A stretch of 64,000 nt of DNA from Nitratireductor soli (GCF_001050155.1 NZ_LFVY01000013.1:140387-204386); one strand, 5' to 3'; positions 53,768 through 62,849 are shown, numbered from the stretch's first letter. Numbers and translations are program-made. Notes: a model not told the origin generated them from the sequence alone.

Positions 53768-55186
53768 ATGGCGCTCGCTGAATTTGAACGGGTGGCCCGC
53801 AACGAGGAGGGCATCGCCGCCGCGCTCGCCATTCTGCGCCAGCGCTATGGCGAGCGGCTCTTGACGGGCCATTCGGTGCGGGAACAGCATGCCCATTCGA
53901 CCAGCTATATTCCTCCGCAACTGCCCGACGGGGTCTTCGCGCCGGTCAATGTCGAGGAAATACAGGATGTGGTGCGGATTTGCGCCGAGCACCGGGTGCC
54001 GATCATTCCTTTCGGCACCGGCACGTCGCTGGAGGGGCATGTCAACGCGCCGGGCGGCGGCATCTCGCTCGACCTGATGGGCATGAACCGCATCCTGTCG
54101 GTCAATGCGGAGGATCTCGACTGCACCGTGGAGCCCGGCGTCACGCGCGAGGATCTGAACCATCACCTGCGCGACACCGGGCTGTTCTTCCCCATAGACC
54201 CGGGCGCCAATGCCAGCCTTGGCGGCATGGCCTCGACGCGGGCGTCTGGAACCAACGCCGTGCGCTACGGCACGATGCGCGAGAACGTGCTCGGCCTGAC
54301 GGCGGTGATGCCCGACGGCCGGGCGATCACCACGGCGCGCCGGGCGAAGAAGACGTCGGCGGGCTATGATTTGACGCGGCTGATGATCGGCGCCGAGGGA
54401 ACGCTCGGCATCATCACCTCGATGACGCTGAAACTGTACGGTATCCCGCAGGCGATCTCCGGCGGGGTCTGCTCGTTCCCTGATGTCGAGCGCGCCTGCC
54501 AGGCGGTTATTGCGACCATCCAGATGGGCGTGCCGGTGGCGCGCATCGAATTCGTCAACGCCCTGGCGATGAAGGCCATCAACAGCTACGCGCAGCTCGA
54601 CTATCCCGAAAGTCCGTGCCTGTTTCTCGAATTCCACGGCAGCGATGCGAGCGTCAAGGAGCAGGCCGAAACCTTTGGCGAGATCGCCGGTGAATTCGGC
54701 GGCGGGCCGTTCCAGTGGACCAGCGTTGCCGAGGAGCGAAACAAACTATGGAAGGCGCGGCACAATGCCTATTGGGCGTGCCTGACGCTCAGGCCCGGCA
54801 CACGCGGCCTGTCGACCGACGTCTGCGTGCCGATCTCGCGGCTCGCCGAGTGCATCGTCGAGACGGAAGCCGACATTGCCGAGAACGGCCTGCTGGCGAC
54901 GGTGCTCGGCCATGTGGGCGACGGCAATTTTCATGTTCTGGTCCTAATGGACATGCATGATCCGGTGGAGATCGAGCAGGCGGAGGCTTTCGTCGCGCGG
55001 CTCAACCGGCGGGCGCTGTCGATGGACGGCACCTGCACCGGCGAACATGGAATAGGGCAGGGCAAGATGCGCTTTCTGGAAGAGGAACTGGGCGGGGCCG
55101 TCGATGTGATGCGGGCGATCAAGCAGGCGATCGACCCGCTCGACATCATGAATCCGGGCAAGATCATCGGTGCAAAGCGCCCATAA
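53768..55186 (+). CDS. FAD-linked D-lactate dehydrogenase (cytochrome type) / GlcD-like oxidase
   Basis: A 472-residue flavoprotein. The PCMH FAD domain (about 45-225) shows VPIIPFGTGTSLEGHVNAPG, DPGANASLGGMASTRASGTN and LMIGAEGTLGIIT. The C-terminal FAD-oxidase part has LGHVGDGNFHVLVLMD near 380 and CTGEHGIGQGKM near 425 with the conserved histidines. It oxidises a 2-hydroxy acid, most likely D-lactate, passing electrons to a cytochrome or quinone; glycolate oxidase subunit GlcD is related. GGAGGA precedes the ATG. Confidence 0.9.
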   Translation: MALAEFERVARNEEGIAAALAILRQRYGERLLTGHSVREQHAHSTSYIPPQLPDGVFAPVNVEEIQDVVRICAEHRVPIIPFGTGTSLEGHVNAPGGGISLDLMGMNRILSVNAEDLDCTVEPGVTREDLNHHLRDTGLFFPIDPGANASLGGMASTRASGTNAVRYGTMRENVLGLTAVMPDGRAITTARRAKKTSAGYDLTRLMIGAEGTLGIITSMTLKLYGIPQAISGGVCSFPDVERACQAVIATIQMGVPVARIEFVNALAMKAINSYAQLDYPESPCLFLEFHGSDASVKEQAETFGEIAGEFGGGPFQWTSVAEERNKLWKARHNAYWACLTLRPGTRGLSTDVCVPISRLAECIVETEADIAENGLLATVLGHVGDGNFHVLVLMDMHDPVEIEQAEAFVARLNRRALSMDGTCTGEHGIGQGKMRFLEEELGGAVDVMRAIKQAIDPLDIMNPGKIIGAKRP

Positions 55187-55279
55187 GGCGAATTTGTGCG
55201 ATCATGGTCGGTAACGGCCTTATCGCCCGTGAAATCGCACCACCCTGCGGGATGACCGGCAAACCTTGAGGAGAAGCAA

Positions 55280-58200
55280 CTGGCCCGTCTTTTTGTTTTC
55301 TTCGGTGGATTGGTGGTCCTGGCGCTGACGGCGGCGCTGGTGGCTCCCTATTTCATCGACTGGAATCACTACCGCTCCGCGTTCGAGCGCGAGGCGGGGC
55401 GGGTGCTTGGCCGCGATGTCAGGGTCGAGGGCACGGCGCGGGCGCGGCTGTTGCCGTTTCCCTCGCTGACTTTTACCGATGTGGTGGTGGCGGGAGAGAC
55501 GCCGGATGCGCCGGGCATGACGGTGGAGGAATTCTCCATGGACGCCGAGCTGGCGCCTTTCATGCGTGGCGAGGTGCTGATCTTCGACATGCGCCTGGTG
55601 CGGCCGTTCGCGCACATCTCCATCGCCGCCGATGGCGGCATCGACTGGGCGGTGCGCCCGTCGAGCCCGTTCGATCCGCGCCAGGTGACGCTCGAAAAGG
55701 TCAACATCGTCGACGGGTCCGTGGCGCTGCGGCACGACGCCAGCGGGCGGGCGCATACGCTGACAGACATCAACGCGGAACTTTCGGCGCGCACGCTGGC
55801 CGGCCCCTGGCGCATCGACGGGACGCTGGCCGTCGACGACATGCCGCTTGCGCTTTCGGTTTCCACCGGCAGTGCCGATGCCGACGGAACGATGCGCCTG
55901 CGCCTGGAAGCCGTGCCAAACCATGTGCCGATCAGGATTTCCACCGATGGGCAGGCCCGCATGGAAGATGGGGCGGCGCACTATGAGGGCAGCTTCCTCC
56001 TCAACACCTATGCCGCCGAGGAAGTGGCCAAGCTGCGCGGCAGCGAGGGCGAGACCTTCGCCCTGCGCGACACGGTGGCGACCAATCGGCTGTCCGGCCG
56101 CTTCGATCTCCAGCATGACCGCCTGTCGGTCGAGGAATTCCGTTTCGAGACCGGGCCGCCCGATGCGCCCTATCGCGCCGAGGGCCGGGCGAGCCTGGAA
56201 CTGGGGGCCGCGCCGCGCTTCGCGATCGCCGCAGACGGCGCGCAACTGCGCTTCGAACCGGATCAGGAGGCGAACGGAGCGATTGCCGGTATCGATCTGG
56301 AAAAGCGTTTCTCGGCGTTTGCAAAGACGATCGCCGCATTGCCCAGCCCGACGATTCCCGGACAGGTTTCGATCAGCCTGCCGGCGATCGTCGCCGGCGA
56401 TACGACGATCCGCAACATTCAGCTCAGCGCGCAGCCCACCGATGGCGGCTGGCAGGTCGGTTCGGTGGCCGCCACCTTGCCGGGGCGCACGCGCTTCGAG
56501 GCAAACGGATTGCTGACGACGCGCGAGGCGCTGGCCTTCGACGGGCATATGCTGCTGGCGATCGGCCAGCCTTCTGGCTTTGCCGCGTGGATATCGCGCG
56601 ACGTGGACGATGCGATCCGCCGCCTGCCGGCGGCCGGGTTCAGCGCCGATGTGGCGCTGTCGGGCGCCGCGCAGCGCTTCGAGGCGCTGGAATTGATGCT
56701 GGGCGACGCGCGGTTCAATGGCAGCCTGGAGCGCCGGCAGCCGGCCGATGCGCGTCCGTCGCTGGCCCTGACGCTTGACGGCGAGGCGCTCGATCTGGAA
56801 GGCATTCGCGCCTTCATGTCGCTGTTCGTCAGCGACACTGGGATCAACCGGCTGGCAGGCCATGATGTCGATTTGAACGTCAAGGCCGGGCCGGTGACGG
56901 CGACCGGCATGACCGCGCAGACGCTCGACAGCGCGCTCAGGCTGCGACAGGGCGTTCTGGAGGTGGACCGGCTGACAATTGGCGGATTGGCGGGGGCGCA
57001 ACTCAGCGCGACGGGCCAAATCCGCGATTTCGCCACCGCGCCGACCGGCAAGATCGACGCGACGATCCTGTCGGCGGACTTGGCTGGCCTTGCAGGTATG
57101 CTGGCCGAACGGTTTCCGGACAATCCCGTTTTGACCGGGATCGCCCGGCGAACGCTGGCCTTTCCGGGGCTTCTCGCCGATTCCGAGATCAACCTGGTCG
57201 CCAGCGCGGCCGACAATGGTGACGATACGGTGGGATTGGCCATCAGCGCCGAGGGCGTTGCCGGCGGCACCGATCTGGGTTTTTCCCTGTCCGACAAGAG
57301 CCCGCGCGGCGCGCTGCCCGACGGCGCGTTCAAAATGTCGCTGACGGCCCGCAATGACGACGCGGCGGTGCTTTACGGCCTTGCCGGATTGCCGGCCCTG
57401 CCGTTGGGGCTGGCCGGCGATGCGCGGCTCGAACTTTCCGCCGATGGATCGCTGGCCGACCGCGTCGCCACGCAGGTCAGCGTGACGGGAGAGGGGATGC
57501 GCGCCGGATTTGACGGAGCCCTGACTTTCGCCGAAAGCAAGCCGTCGCTGACCGGCAAGGCGCAACTGAAAAGCGACGACATCGAGACATGGCTGGCGGT
57601 GGCCGGCGTGGTCCTGCCGGGCTTTGGCCTCGGCATGCCGGTCGATCTCTCCGCCGAGCTCGAATGGAGCGATGCGCTGGCCGTGCTTTCCGGCTTGAAG
57701 GGAACCGTGTCGGGCAGCGATCTTTCCGGTGACCTGACAGTCTCCGTTGACGGTGGCAAGCCGCATTTCGACGGGGCGCTCGAACTGTCGCATCTCGATC
57801 TGGCGCCGATGGCCGAACTGGTGCTCGGCACGGAGGTGTTTTCCGGCGAAGACGGTGACGCCTGGCCGGAGGTGCCGTTCGGCCAGGACGTTCAGCTTCC
57901 GTTTTCGGCCAGCCTGGACCTGCGCGCCGATGCGCTGTGGGCGGGTTTCTGGGCGGGAGCGCAAAATGGCGCGCTGAAGCTGCGGCTGGACGAAGAAGGG
58001 CTGGCGGTTTCCGACATGAAGGCGGCGATTTACGGAGGCACGATCGATGGCTTTGCCACGCTGCGCAACAATGGGGGGACCGGTCTTTTGTCGGCGCAAT
58101 TGGGGCTCGACCAGGCGGCGCTCGACGCGCTGATGCCGCAGGCAAGCCTGGCCGGCCGCATCAACGCGCGCGCCAGCGTCAGCGCCAGCGGCAAGACGGT

Positions 58201-59125
58201 CAACGGCATGGCCGCGGCGCTGTCGGGTTCCGGTTCGGCCGTCTTGAAGGATCTGGTGATCGATGGTCTCAACCCCGGCGCGCTTCCAGCGATCTTGCGG
58301 CGGGCCGACGAGGCCGGAAATGCGATCGACGCCGAGCGCACGGCGGCATTCGCCCCGCCGATTATTCGCGACGGCCAGTTCGTCGCCGAGGCCAGCGAAC
58401 TCGCCTACGCCGTCGCCGGCGGGGTGGCGCGCACCCCGCCTGTCCGGCTGTCGGGCGATGGCGCGACACTGACCGCGGAAGCCTCCGCCGACCTGCGGGC
58501 GATGAGCGTCGAGGTTCGAGGGAGCCTGGCCTTCGACGCGGGCACCGAGGCGGTGATCGGCTCGGAGCCCGCCGTGGGGATTGAAACGCGCGGCGCGTTC
58601 GGCATGGCGCAAACGGAGATCGCCACGGCGCCGCTGGCGCAATTCCTCACCCAGCGCGCGCTCGAGCGCGAGCAGGTGCGCGTCGAGCGCATGCAGTCCG
58701 TCTTGCTGGAGCAGCAGCGCCTGCGCCGGGAGGCACGCTATTTCGTCGCGCTGGCCAATGAGCGCGAGGCGGCCGAGGCCGAGCGCCTGCGGCTCGAACG
58801 GGAGATCGAGTTGCAGCGTGAACGGGAACGCCAGGCGCGCGCCGAGGAGGAGGCACGCCGCAATGCGGCGGAAGAGGAGCGTCGGCGCGCCGAAGCCGAA
58901 CGTGCCGCCCGCGAGCGCGAGGAAAGATCTCGGCGCGACACAAAACCTCAGGACCAGAGCGGGAGCGCCGTCGAGCGCGCACCGCTGCCGGCGCCGGGCG
59001 CGGATGGCGAGAAGGCCGACGGTCCTTCGGAAGGGGCCAATTCGCGCGACGCGGTATCGGAATTCTTCCGCGCCAAGAACCTGTCGAGCGACCGATTGCT
59101 GGAGCTTCTGGGGCCGAAAGAATGA
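55280..59125 (+). CDS. AsmA-family outer-membrane-related protein, probable CTG start
   Basis: A 1281-residue protein. It begins LARLFVFFGG with a membrane segment (about 3-25) and the AsmA N-terminus VAPYFIDWNHYRSAFEREAG near 24. Long beta-rich repeats follow, then AsmA_2-type sequence (about 1010-1110, KTVNGMAAALSGSGSAVLKD), and an extremely charged coiled-coil tail (about 1145-1235, rich in EREAEERRRAEAE-like runs). AsmA proteins act in lipid or protein transport to the outer membrane. The CTG at 55280 is chosen because GAGGAGA lies 5 nt upstream and it encodes the usual N-terminus; a TTG at 55310 would cut into the membrane segment. Confidence 0.9.
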   Translation: MARLFVFFGGLVVLALTAALVAPYFIDWNHYRSAFEREAGRVLGRDVRVEGTARARLLPFPSLTFTDVVVAGETPDAPGMTVEEFSMDAELAPFMRGEVLIFDMRLVRPFAHISIAADGGIDWAVRPSSPFDPRQVTLEKVNIVDGSVALRHDASGRAHTLTDINAELSARTLAGPWRIDGTLAVDDMPLALSVSTGSADADGTMRLRLEAVPNHVPIRISTDGQARMEDGAAHYEGSFLLNTYAAEEVAKLRGSEGETFALRDTVATNRLSGRFDLQHDRLSVEEFRFETGPPDAPYRAEGRASLELGAAPRFAIAADGAQLRFEPDQEANGAIAGIDLEKRFSAFAKTIAALPSPTIPGQVSISLPAIVAGDTTIRNIQLSAQPTDGGWQVGSVAATLPGRTRFEANGLLTTREALAFDGHMLLAIGQPSGFAAWISRDVDDAIRRLPAAGFSADVALSGAAQRFEALELMLGDARFNGSLERRQPADARPSLALTLDGEALDLEGIRAFMSLFVSDTGINRLAGHDVDLNVKAGPVTATGMTAQTLDSALRLRQGVLEVDRLTIGGLAGAQLSATGQIRDFATAPTGKIDATILSADLAGLAGMLAERFPDNPVLTGIARRTLAFPGLLADSEINLVASAADNGDDTVGLAISAEGVAGGTDLGFSLSDKSPRGALPDGAFKMSLTARNDDAAVLYGLAGLPALPLGLAGDARLELSADGSLADRVATQVSVTGEGMRAGFDGALTFAESKPSLTGKAQLKSDDIETWLAVAGVVLPGFGLGMPVDLSAELEWSDALAVLSGLKGTVSGSDLSGDLTVSVDGGKPHFDGALELSHLDLAPMAELVLGTEVFSGEDGDAWPEVPFGQDVQLPFSASLDLRADALWAGFWAGAQNGALKLRLDEEGLAVSDMKAAIYGGTIDGFATLRNNGGTGLLSAQLGLDQAALDALMPQASLAGRINARASVSASGKTVNGMAAALSGSGSAVLKDLVIDGLNPGALPAILRRADEAGNAIDAERTAAFAPPIIRDGQFVAEASELAYAVAGGVARTPPVRLSGDGATLTAEASADLRAMSVEVRGSLAFDAGTEAVIGSEPAVGIETRGAFGMAQTEIATAPLAQFLTQRALEREQVRVERMQSVLLEQQRLRREARYFVALANEREAAEAERLRLEREIELQRERERQARAEEEARRNAAEEERRRAEAERAAREREERSRRDTKPQDQSGSAVERAPLPAPGADGEKADGPSEGANSRDAVSEFFRAKNLSSDRLLELLGPKE

Positions 59126-59194
59126 TCGCCCGCGGGGCTCGCGCGTGACCATGGTACACAACACAAGAGTTTGCCCCCTGCATTGACCTGGTGC

Positions 59195-59310
59195 GTGGTT
59201 CGACAAGCTCACCATGAGGGCGGTTGGACTTGGCAGGGAGCCTGATTTCGGGACGTGGCAGACGGGCTTTGCAGCCCTATACTCCCCTCATGGTGAGCTT
59301 GTCGAACCAC
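59195..59310. repeat. 26-bp inverted repeat pair flanking 64 bp
   Basis: A 26-bp sequence containing TTCGACAAGCTCACCATGAG at 59195-59220 has its perfect complement at 59285-59310. The motif is a common dispersed palindromic unit in several alphaproteobacteria. The stem would be very stable. It follows the AsmA gene by 70 bp. Confidence 0.7.
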
Positions 59311-59396
59311 TCACGACGCTGTTGCCGCACGATCAAACACGACCGAACTCGGTATGGGTTGTGTGCCATCGTTCCCGACAATGGAATACTCTATCT

Positions 59397-59453
59397 CGTT
59401 GTTTTTCCGCATTTATGCAGACGTCAGGTGATTCCACCTGACTGCACAATACT
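59397..59453 (+). repeat. Interspersed palindromic repeat, family 1, copy 4
   Basis: Same layout as the copies at 5447, 43355 and 46199: an imperfect CCGCAT/ATGCAG stem followed by GTCAGGTG/CACCTGAC and TGCACAATACT. It adjoins the RHH gene stop on the opposite strand. Confidence 0.85.
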
Positions 59454-59687
59454 CTAATCCCGAGATAGACCGACGCGCTGCTTGACCTGTTCCAGCACGA
59501 AAAGTCTGAGCGCCGAGGACAAATTCGTGTCGTCGGGACGGTCATGGTCGATTTCGGCGACCACCGCGGCCAGCGCCTGGCCGCGCTCGGCGGCGATGCG
59601 TTCCAACTCCTGGAAAAAAGGCGTCTCGAGGGAAATGCTGGTGCGGTGACCGCGAATGCTGACCGAGTGTTTGCGGACGGCCGTCAC
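59454..59687 (-). CDS. Ribbon-helix-helix domain protein
   Basis: A 77-residue protein. RTSISLETPFFQELERIAAE is the beta strand and first helix of a ribbon-helix-helix (RHH_4) fold, and DTNLSSALRLFVLEQV the second part. Proteins of this type bind DNA as dimers; target unknown. The GTG at 59687 overlaps the DUF4169 stop by 4 bp, so it is coupled to it. It is the last gene of the sspB operon. Confidence 0.85.
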   Translation of the reverse strand: MTAVRKHSVSIRGHRTSISLETPFFQELERIAAERGQALAAVVAEIDHDRPDDTNLSSALRLFVLEQVKQRVGLSRD

Positions 59688-59881
59688 GGCGCCTTGGGGC
59701 CCTTGGGCGGATCGAGGCGGTGGGCTTCGAACCGCGAGACGGACAGGGCCTTCTTCGCGGCCTCAAGGGTCGTCTCGGCCTTGCTGCGGCCATGCAGAAC
59801 GCGGTTTTCAGCCGCGCGCCGTTCCTTCTCGTCGCGCGCCTTGCGCTTGCGTTCTTGGCGAAGGTTGACCAGGTCTCCCAT
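59684..59881 (-). CDS. DUF4169 family small protein
   Basis: A 65-residue highly charged protein beginning MGDLVNLRQERKRKARDEKE, the DUF4169 signature, followed by ENRVLHGRSKAETTLEAAKK and HRLDPPKGPKAP. Function is unknown. GAGGTGAC precedes the ATG at 59881; upstream codons in the same frame lack family residues. It lies 22 bases after sspB and overlaps the RHH gene. Confidence 0.85.
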   Translation of the reverse strand: MGDLVNLRQERKRKARDEKERRAAENRVLHGRSKAETTLEAAKKALSVSRFEAHRLDPPKGPKAP

Positions 59882-59903
59882 CGTCACCTCTTGTGGCGGG
59901 TCG

Positions 59904-60464
59904 CTATTTTTTGCGAAACGCGTCCAGTGAAACCACTTCGGCACCCTTGCTGTCCGCCTTGCCGTCCGCCTCGTCATCCCCTTCGGGAGCAGCCTTGGGG
60001 CTCTTTTTCCTCCTGGCCGGCGCGGCAGGCTTGTCTTTGGCGGAAACCTCTCCCACGGCCGGGGCCGGCGGAACCTCTTCCAGGTTTGCCGGGGTCACGC
60101 TCTCGTCGGGGCGTACATCAAACTCCAGCTCGAAATTGACCGACGGATCGTAGAAGCCGCGTACGGCCGAGAAGGGAACGCTGAGCATCTCGGGAACGTC
60201 GGCAAAGGACAGCCCCACTTCGAAGCCGGTCTCGGTCACCTTCAGATCCCAGTACTGGTACTGCAACACGATCGTCATCTGTTCGGGATAACGTTCGCGC
60301 AGGCGGCTCGAAACGCGCACGCCGGGCGCTGTGGTGAGAAAGGTGATGAAAAAGTGATGCTCGCCCGGCAGGCCGGTGCGCGCCACTTCGGTCAGCACCT
60401 TGCGCATCACGCCGCGCAGCGCGTCCTGCGCAAGAATGTCATATCTGATGCGGTCTTCGGCCAT
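59904..60464 (-). CDS. sspB: SspB, ClpXP adaptor protein (alphaproteobacterial type)
   Basis: A 186-residue protein: an SspB beta-domain (about 5-135) beginning IRYDILAQDALRGVMRKVL with HHFFITFLTTAPGVRVS and VGLSFADVPEMLSVPFSAVR, then an acidic and Lys/Ala-rich tail ending AEVVSLDAFRKK, whose end would dock on ClpX. SspB brings ssrA-tagged proteins to ClpXP. The tmRNA gene that makes the tag lies 2.4 kb away. Confidence 0.94.
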   Translation of the reverse strand: MAEDRIRYDILAQDALRGVMRKVLTEVARTGLPGEHHFFITFLTTAPGVRVSSRLRERYPEQMTIVLQYQYWDLKVTETGFEVGLSFADVPEMLSVPFSAVRGFYDPSVNFELEFDVRPDESVTPANLEEVPPAPAVGEVSAKDKPAAPARRKKSPKAAPEGDDEADGKADSKGAEVVSLDAFRKK

Positions 60465-60550
60465 TACTCGAACCGGTTGGAGTCACGATGCCCTACCTCT
60501 AATCAAGGACCGTGCTCAGGTAAACCGGCAAAAGACAACGCGGAGCGCGC

Positions 60551-61237
60551 TTATGCGCGCAAAGCGGTCTCGCGGCTCTGTTCTGCCCCGGCCTTCCGGC
60601 GGCCATAGGCGCGCAGGAAGGTCCCGACGGCGATGCTTGCGGAGCGGGCCAGTTCCTCGTCGCTCAACACCTCTCCGAACATGGAGGGGATCTGAAGATC
60701 GGTGAAGATGAGGGAAAAGAACTGGCGGGCAGCGACATCCGGATCGTCAATGTCGAGGAAGCCGGCAAAGGCGAGGCGGGCAAAGCGCGCCGCCAGCGCC
60801 GACCAGACCTTTCCGGGGCCGCCGATGCGCCAACTGGCAAACAGTTCCGGATGGCGCTCGCCTTCCATATGAATGAGCTTGCGCAGGAACTTGCCGTCGC
60901 GGTCGCAGACGCAATTGCGGATGAAGCGGATAGCGAAATCCGTCAGGTCGGCTTCCAGGTCGGCTGGATGATCGGGAAAAGTCCCCAAAACGGCGAAGGC
61001 GCGGGCGGTGCAGCGCTCGGTGATCTCGCCGACCACCGCAGCAAACAGCTTGTCCTTGTCGCCATAGTGATTGTAGATGGTTTGCCGCGAAACGCCGGCC
61101 TCGACGGCAATCAGGTCGATGTTCGCCCCGGCAAATCCTTCACCGCAGAACACGCGCGCGCCCGCGTCCAGCATGGACAAGCGCTTGGCCGAATGGCTGC
61201 GTGGCGGGAACGTGTCAGCAGACGTGATCGATCTCAT
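60551..61237 (-). CDS. TetR-family transcriptional regulator
   Basis: A 228-residue protein with an N-terminal HTH (about 20-62, ANIDLIAVEAGVSRQTIYNH and KDKLFAAVV) and a ligand domain with a C-terminal part typical of AcrR-like repressors. It is divergent from a Bcr/CflA-type efflux gene, the usual arrangement for a drug-responsive repressor. Its ATG follows a -10 element (TATAAA) by six T residues and has no Shine-Dalgarno, so the mRNA may be leaderless. An in-frame ATG near residue 22 is a weaker alternative. Confidence 0.88.
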   Translation of the reverse strand: MRSITSADTFPPRSHSAKRLSMLDAGARVFCGEGFAGANIDLIAVEAGVSRQTIYNHYGDKDKLFAAVVGEITERCTARAFAVLGTFPDHPADLEADLTDFAIRFIRNCVCDRDGKFLRKLIHMEGERHPELFASWRIGGPGKVWSALAARFARLAFAGFLDIDDPDVAARQFFSLIFTDLQIPSMFGEVLSDEELARSASIAVGTFLRAYGRRKAGAEQSRETALRA

Positions 61238-61282
61238 AAAAAATTTATAAGCCTGATTGACGAATTGGACAAGTCTGTCTAA
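61237..61282 (-). promoter_or_regulatory. TetR-gene promoter with overlapping operator
   Basis: On the minus strand TTGTCC, 17 bp, TATAAA form a good promoter (-35 at 61267-61272, -10 at 61244-61249). The dyad TTGGACA-AGTC-TGTCTAA (61265-61282) covers the -35 and is palindromic at 6 of 7 positions. The predicted start falls at or next to the ATG at 61237. This suits TetR autorepression. Confidence 0.55.
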
Positions 61283-61345
61283 AAAAATAGTCGCTGCTGG
61301 GGAGAATTTTCGACATGGGGGATGTCGGATTCTTCATTTCCGGCT

Positions 61346-61472
61346 CGTGTCCTGCCCCAACAAACCGGTAGGTTTGGCTGGGACAAGCAGGCCACCAAAC
61401 TATTGGATCTGGGGCAACTTTGCTTCAACTGAAATGAAGGCTCTGCATTCATTTCAATTGAAGCGTTGCACC
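61346..61472 (-). repeat. 127-bp interspersed repeat, family 2, copy 2
   Basis: The reverse complement of this segment matches 33009-33135 along its whole length, by eye about four bases in five. The hairpin at its right end is the TTCAATTGAAATGAA dyad. It lies between the TetR promoter and the MFS gene. Confidence 0.85.
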
Positions 61473-61524
61473 AGTCCTGTGATTGGCGCCACGCGTCGGA
61501 CATCATTTCTTGAAAGAGCAAGCC

Positions 61525-62730
61525 ATGACATTCAGCTTCCTCCGCATCGCGGTCGTGCTCGGCCTTTTGACCGCCGTTGGTCCCTTCGCGATCGATATGT
61601 ATCTCCCCGCATTGCCGACCATCGGCGCCGACCTCAACGCGGGCACCGTTCCCGTGCAGATGTCGCTGCTGGTGTTCTTCCTTTCCATGGGGTTTGCGCA
61701 AATCATCGTCGGGCCGATCTCCGACATGGTCGGCCGCAAGGCGCCTCTTTATATGGGGCTCGCCCTGTTCATCGTCGGCAGCGTCGGCTCGGCGCTTGCC
61801 GGCAGCATCGAGGTGTTGATCGCCTTCCGTTTCCTGCAGGGGCTCGGCGCCTCGGCGGGGATGGTGGTGCCGCGCGCGGTGGTGCGCGATCTGCACACGG
61901 GCACGGAAGCCGCCCGGCTGATGTCGCTTTTGATGCTGGTTTTCTCCATCTCGCCGATTCTGGCGCCGCTCACCGGCAGCTTCATCATCGAGGCGCTGGG
62001 CTGGCGCGCGGTATTCTGGTTCGTCACCGTGGCCGCCATCCTGGCGATCGTCCTTCTGGCGACGTCATTGAAGGAAACGCGGCCGGCAGAACAGCGCCAG
62101 GGCAGTTCGCTGCGCACGGCGCTGGCCGGCTATCGCTTCCTCATGGGCGACCGCAACTTCCTCGGCCTGACCTTCATCGGCGGTCTCGGCATATCGAGCT
62201 TCTTCGTCTATCTGTCGAGCTCGTCCTTCGTGCTGATCAACCATTATGGCCTGTCGCCGTCGCTCTACAGCGTGTTCTTCTCGCTGAACGCGGTGGCCTT
62301 CTTCACCATGTCGCAGCTCACGGGCACGCTCACCGAACGGTTCGGCCTACGCCGCGTGGTGCGGGTTGCCGTGGTGTCCTACGCGACGGTGATGGTGGCG
62401 ATGCTCGCGGTGATGGCGACGGGGCAGCAGTCTCTGTGGGTGATGGCGTCGTTCCTGTTCGTCGGCTACGGCTTCCTCGGCCTGGTCATTCCGACCACAT
62501 CGGTGCTGGCCATGGACGACCACGGCACGATCGCCGGCACAGCCTCGGCGCTGATGGGCACGCTGCACTTCGCCACGGGGGCGGCCGCCATGGCCGTGTC
62601 GGGGCTGTTCTTCGACGGGACACCCCTGCCGATGGTGACCAGCATCGCCGCCTGCGCGGTCCTGGCGCTGGCGTTGACCCAGCTCACGCTCGGGCGCGCG
62701 CGGAGCACCGAGCAGGCGCCGGCCGAGTAG
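61525..62730 (+). CDS. Bcr/CflA-family drug efflux transporter (MFS)
   Basis: A 401-residue protein with 12 membrane segments. The Bcr/CflA pattern: FAIDMYLPALPTIGADL near 20, VQMSLLVFFLSMGFAQIIVG near 42, GPISDMVGRKAPLYMG as the MFS loop near 62 and RFLQGLGASAGMVVPRAVVR near 108. It pumps drugs such as bicyclomycin or chloramphenicol, or small metabolites, out with proton antiport. The ATG at 61525 is supported by sequence similarity at the N-terminus; a start at 61483 reads through repeat DNA. Confidence 0.92.
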   Translation: MTFSFLRIAVVLGLLTAVGPFAIDMYLPALPTIGADLNAGTVPVQMSLLVFFLSMGFAQIIVGPISDMVGRKAPLYMGLALFIVGSVGSALAGSIEVLIAFRFLQGLGASAGMVVPRAVVRDLHTGTEAARLMSLLMLVFSISPILAPLTGSFIIEALGWRAVFWFVTVAAILAIVLLATSLKETRPAEQRQGSSLRTALAGYRFLMGDRNFLGLTFIGGLGISSFFVYLSSSSFVLINHYGLSPSLYSVFFSLNAVAFFTMSQLTGTLTERFGLRRVVRVAVVSYATVMVAMLAVMATGQQSLWVMASFLFVGYGFLGLVIPTTSVLAMDDHGTIAGTASALMGTLHFATGAAAMAVSGLFFDGTPLPMVTSIAACAVLALALTQLTLGRARSTEQAPAE

Positions 62731-62760
62731 TTCTGGACTCAACCATTCCGTGCAATTTGA

Positions 62761-62786
62761 GGGGCGGATTTCCGCCCCTTCTTTTT
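62761..62786 (+). terminator. Rho-independent terminator of the efflux gene
   Basis: GGGGCGGA, a 3-base loop, TCCGCCCC, then TTCTTTTT: a short strong stem with a U-rich tail, 30 bp after the MFS stop. Confidence 0.9.
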
Positions 62787-62849
62787 GACGAATGGGCGCA
62801 ACGGAAGGGCACGAGAGCGTCGTGGGGCCGGGTATGGATGAAGCGGGGA

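Noticed and set aside
55220..59215. 1331-codon minus-strand frame opposite the AsmA gene
   Set aside because: It is the antisense shadow of a gene with a recognisable AsmA N-terminus and good ribosome-binding site; its own sequence is basic low-complexity.
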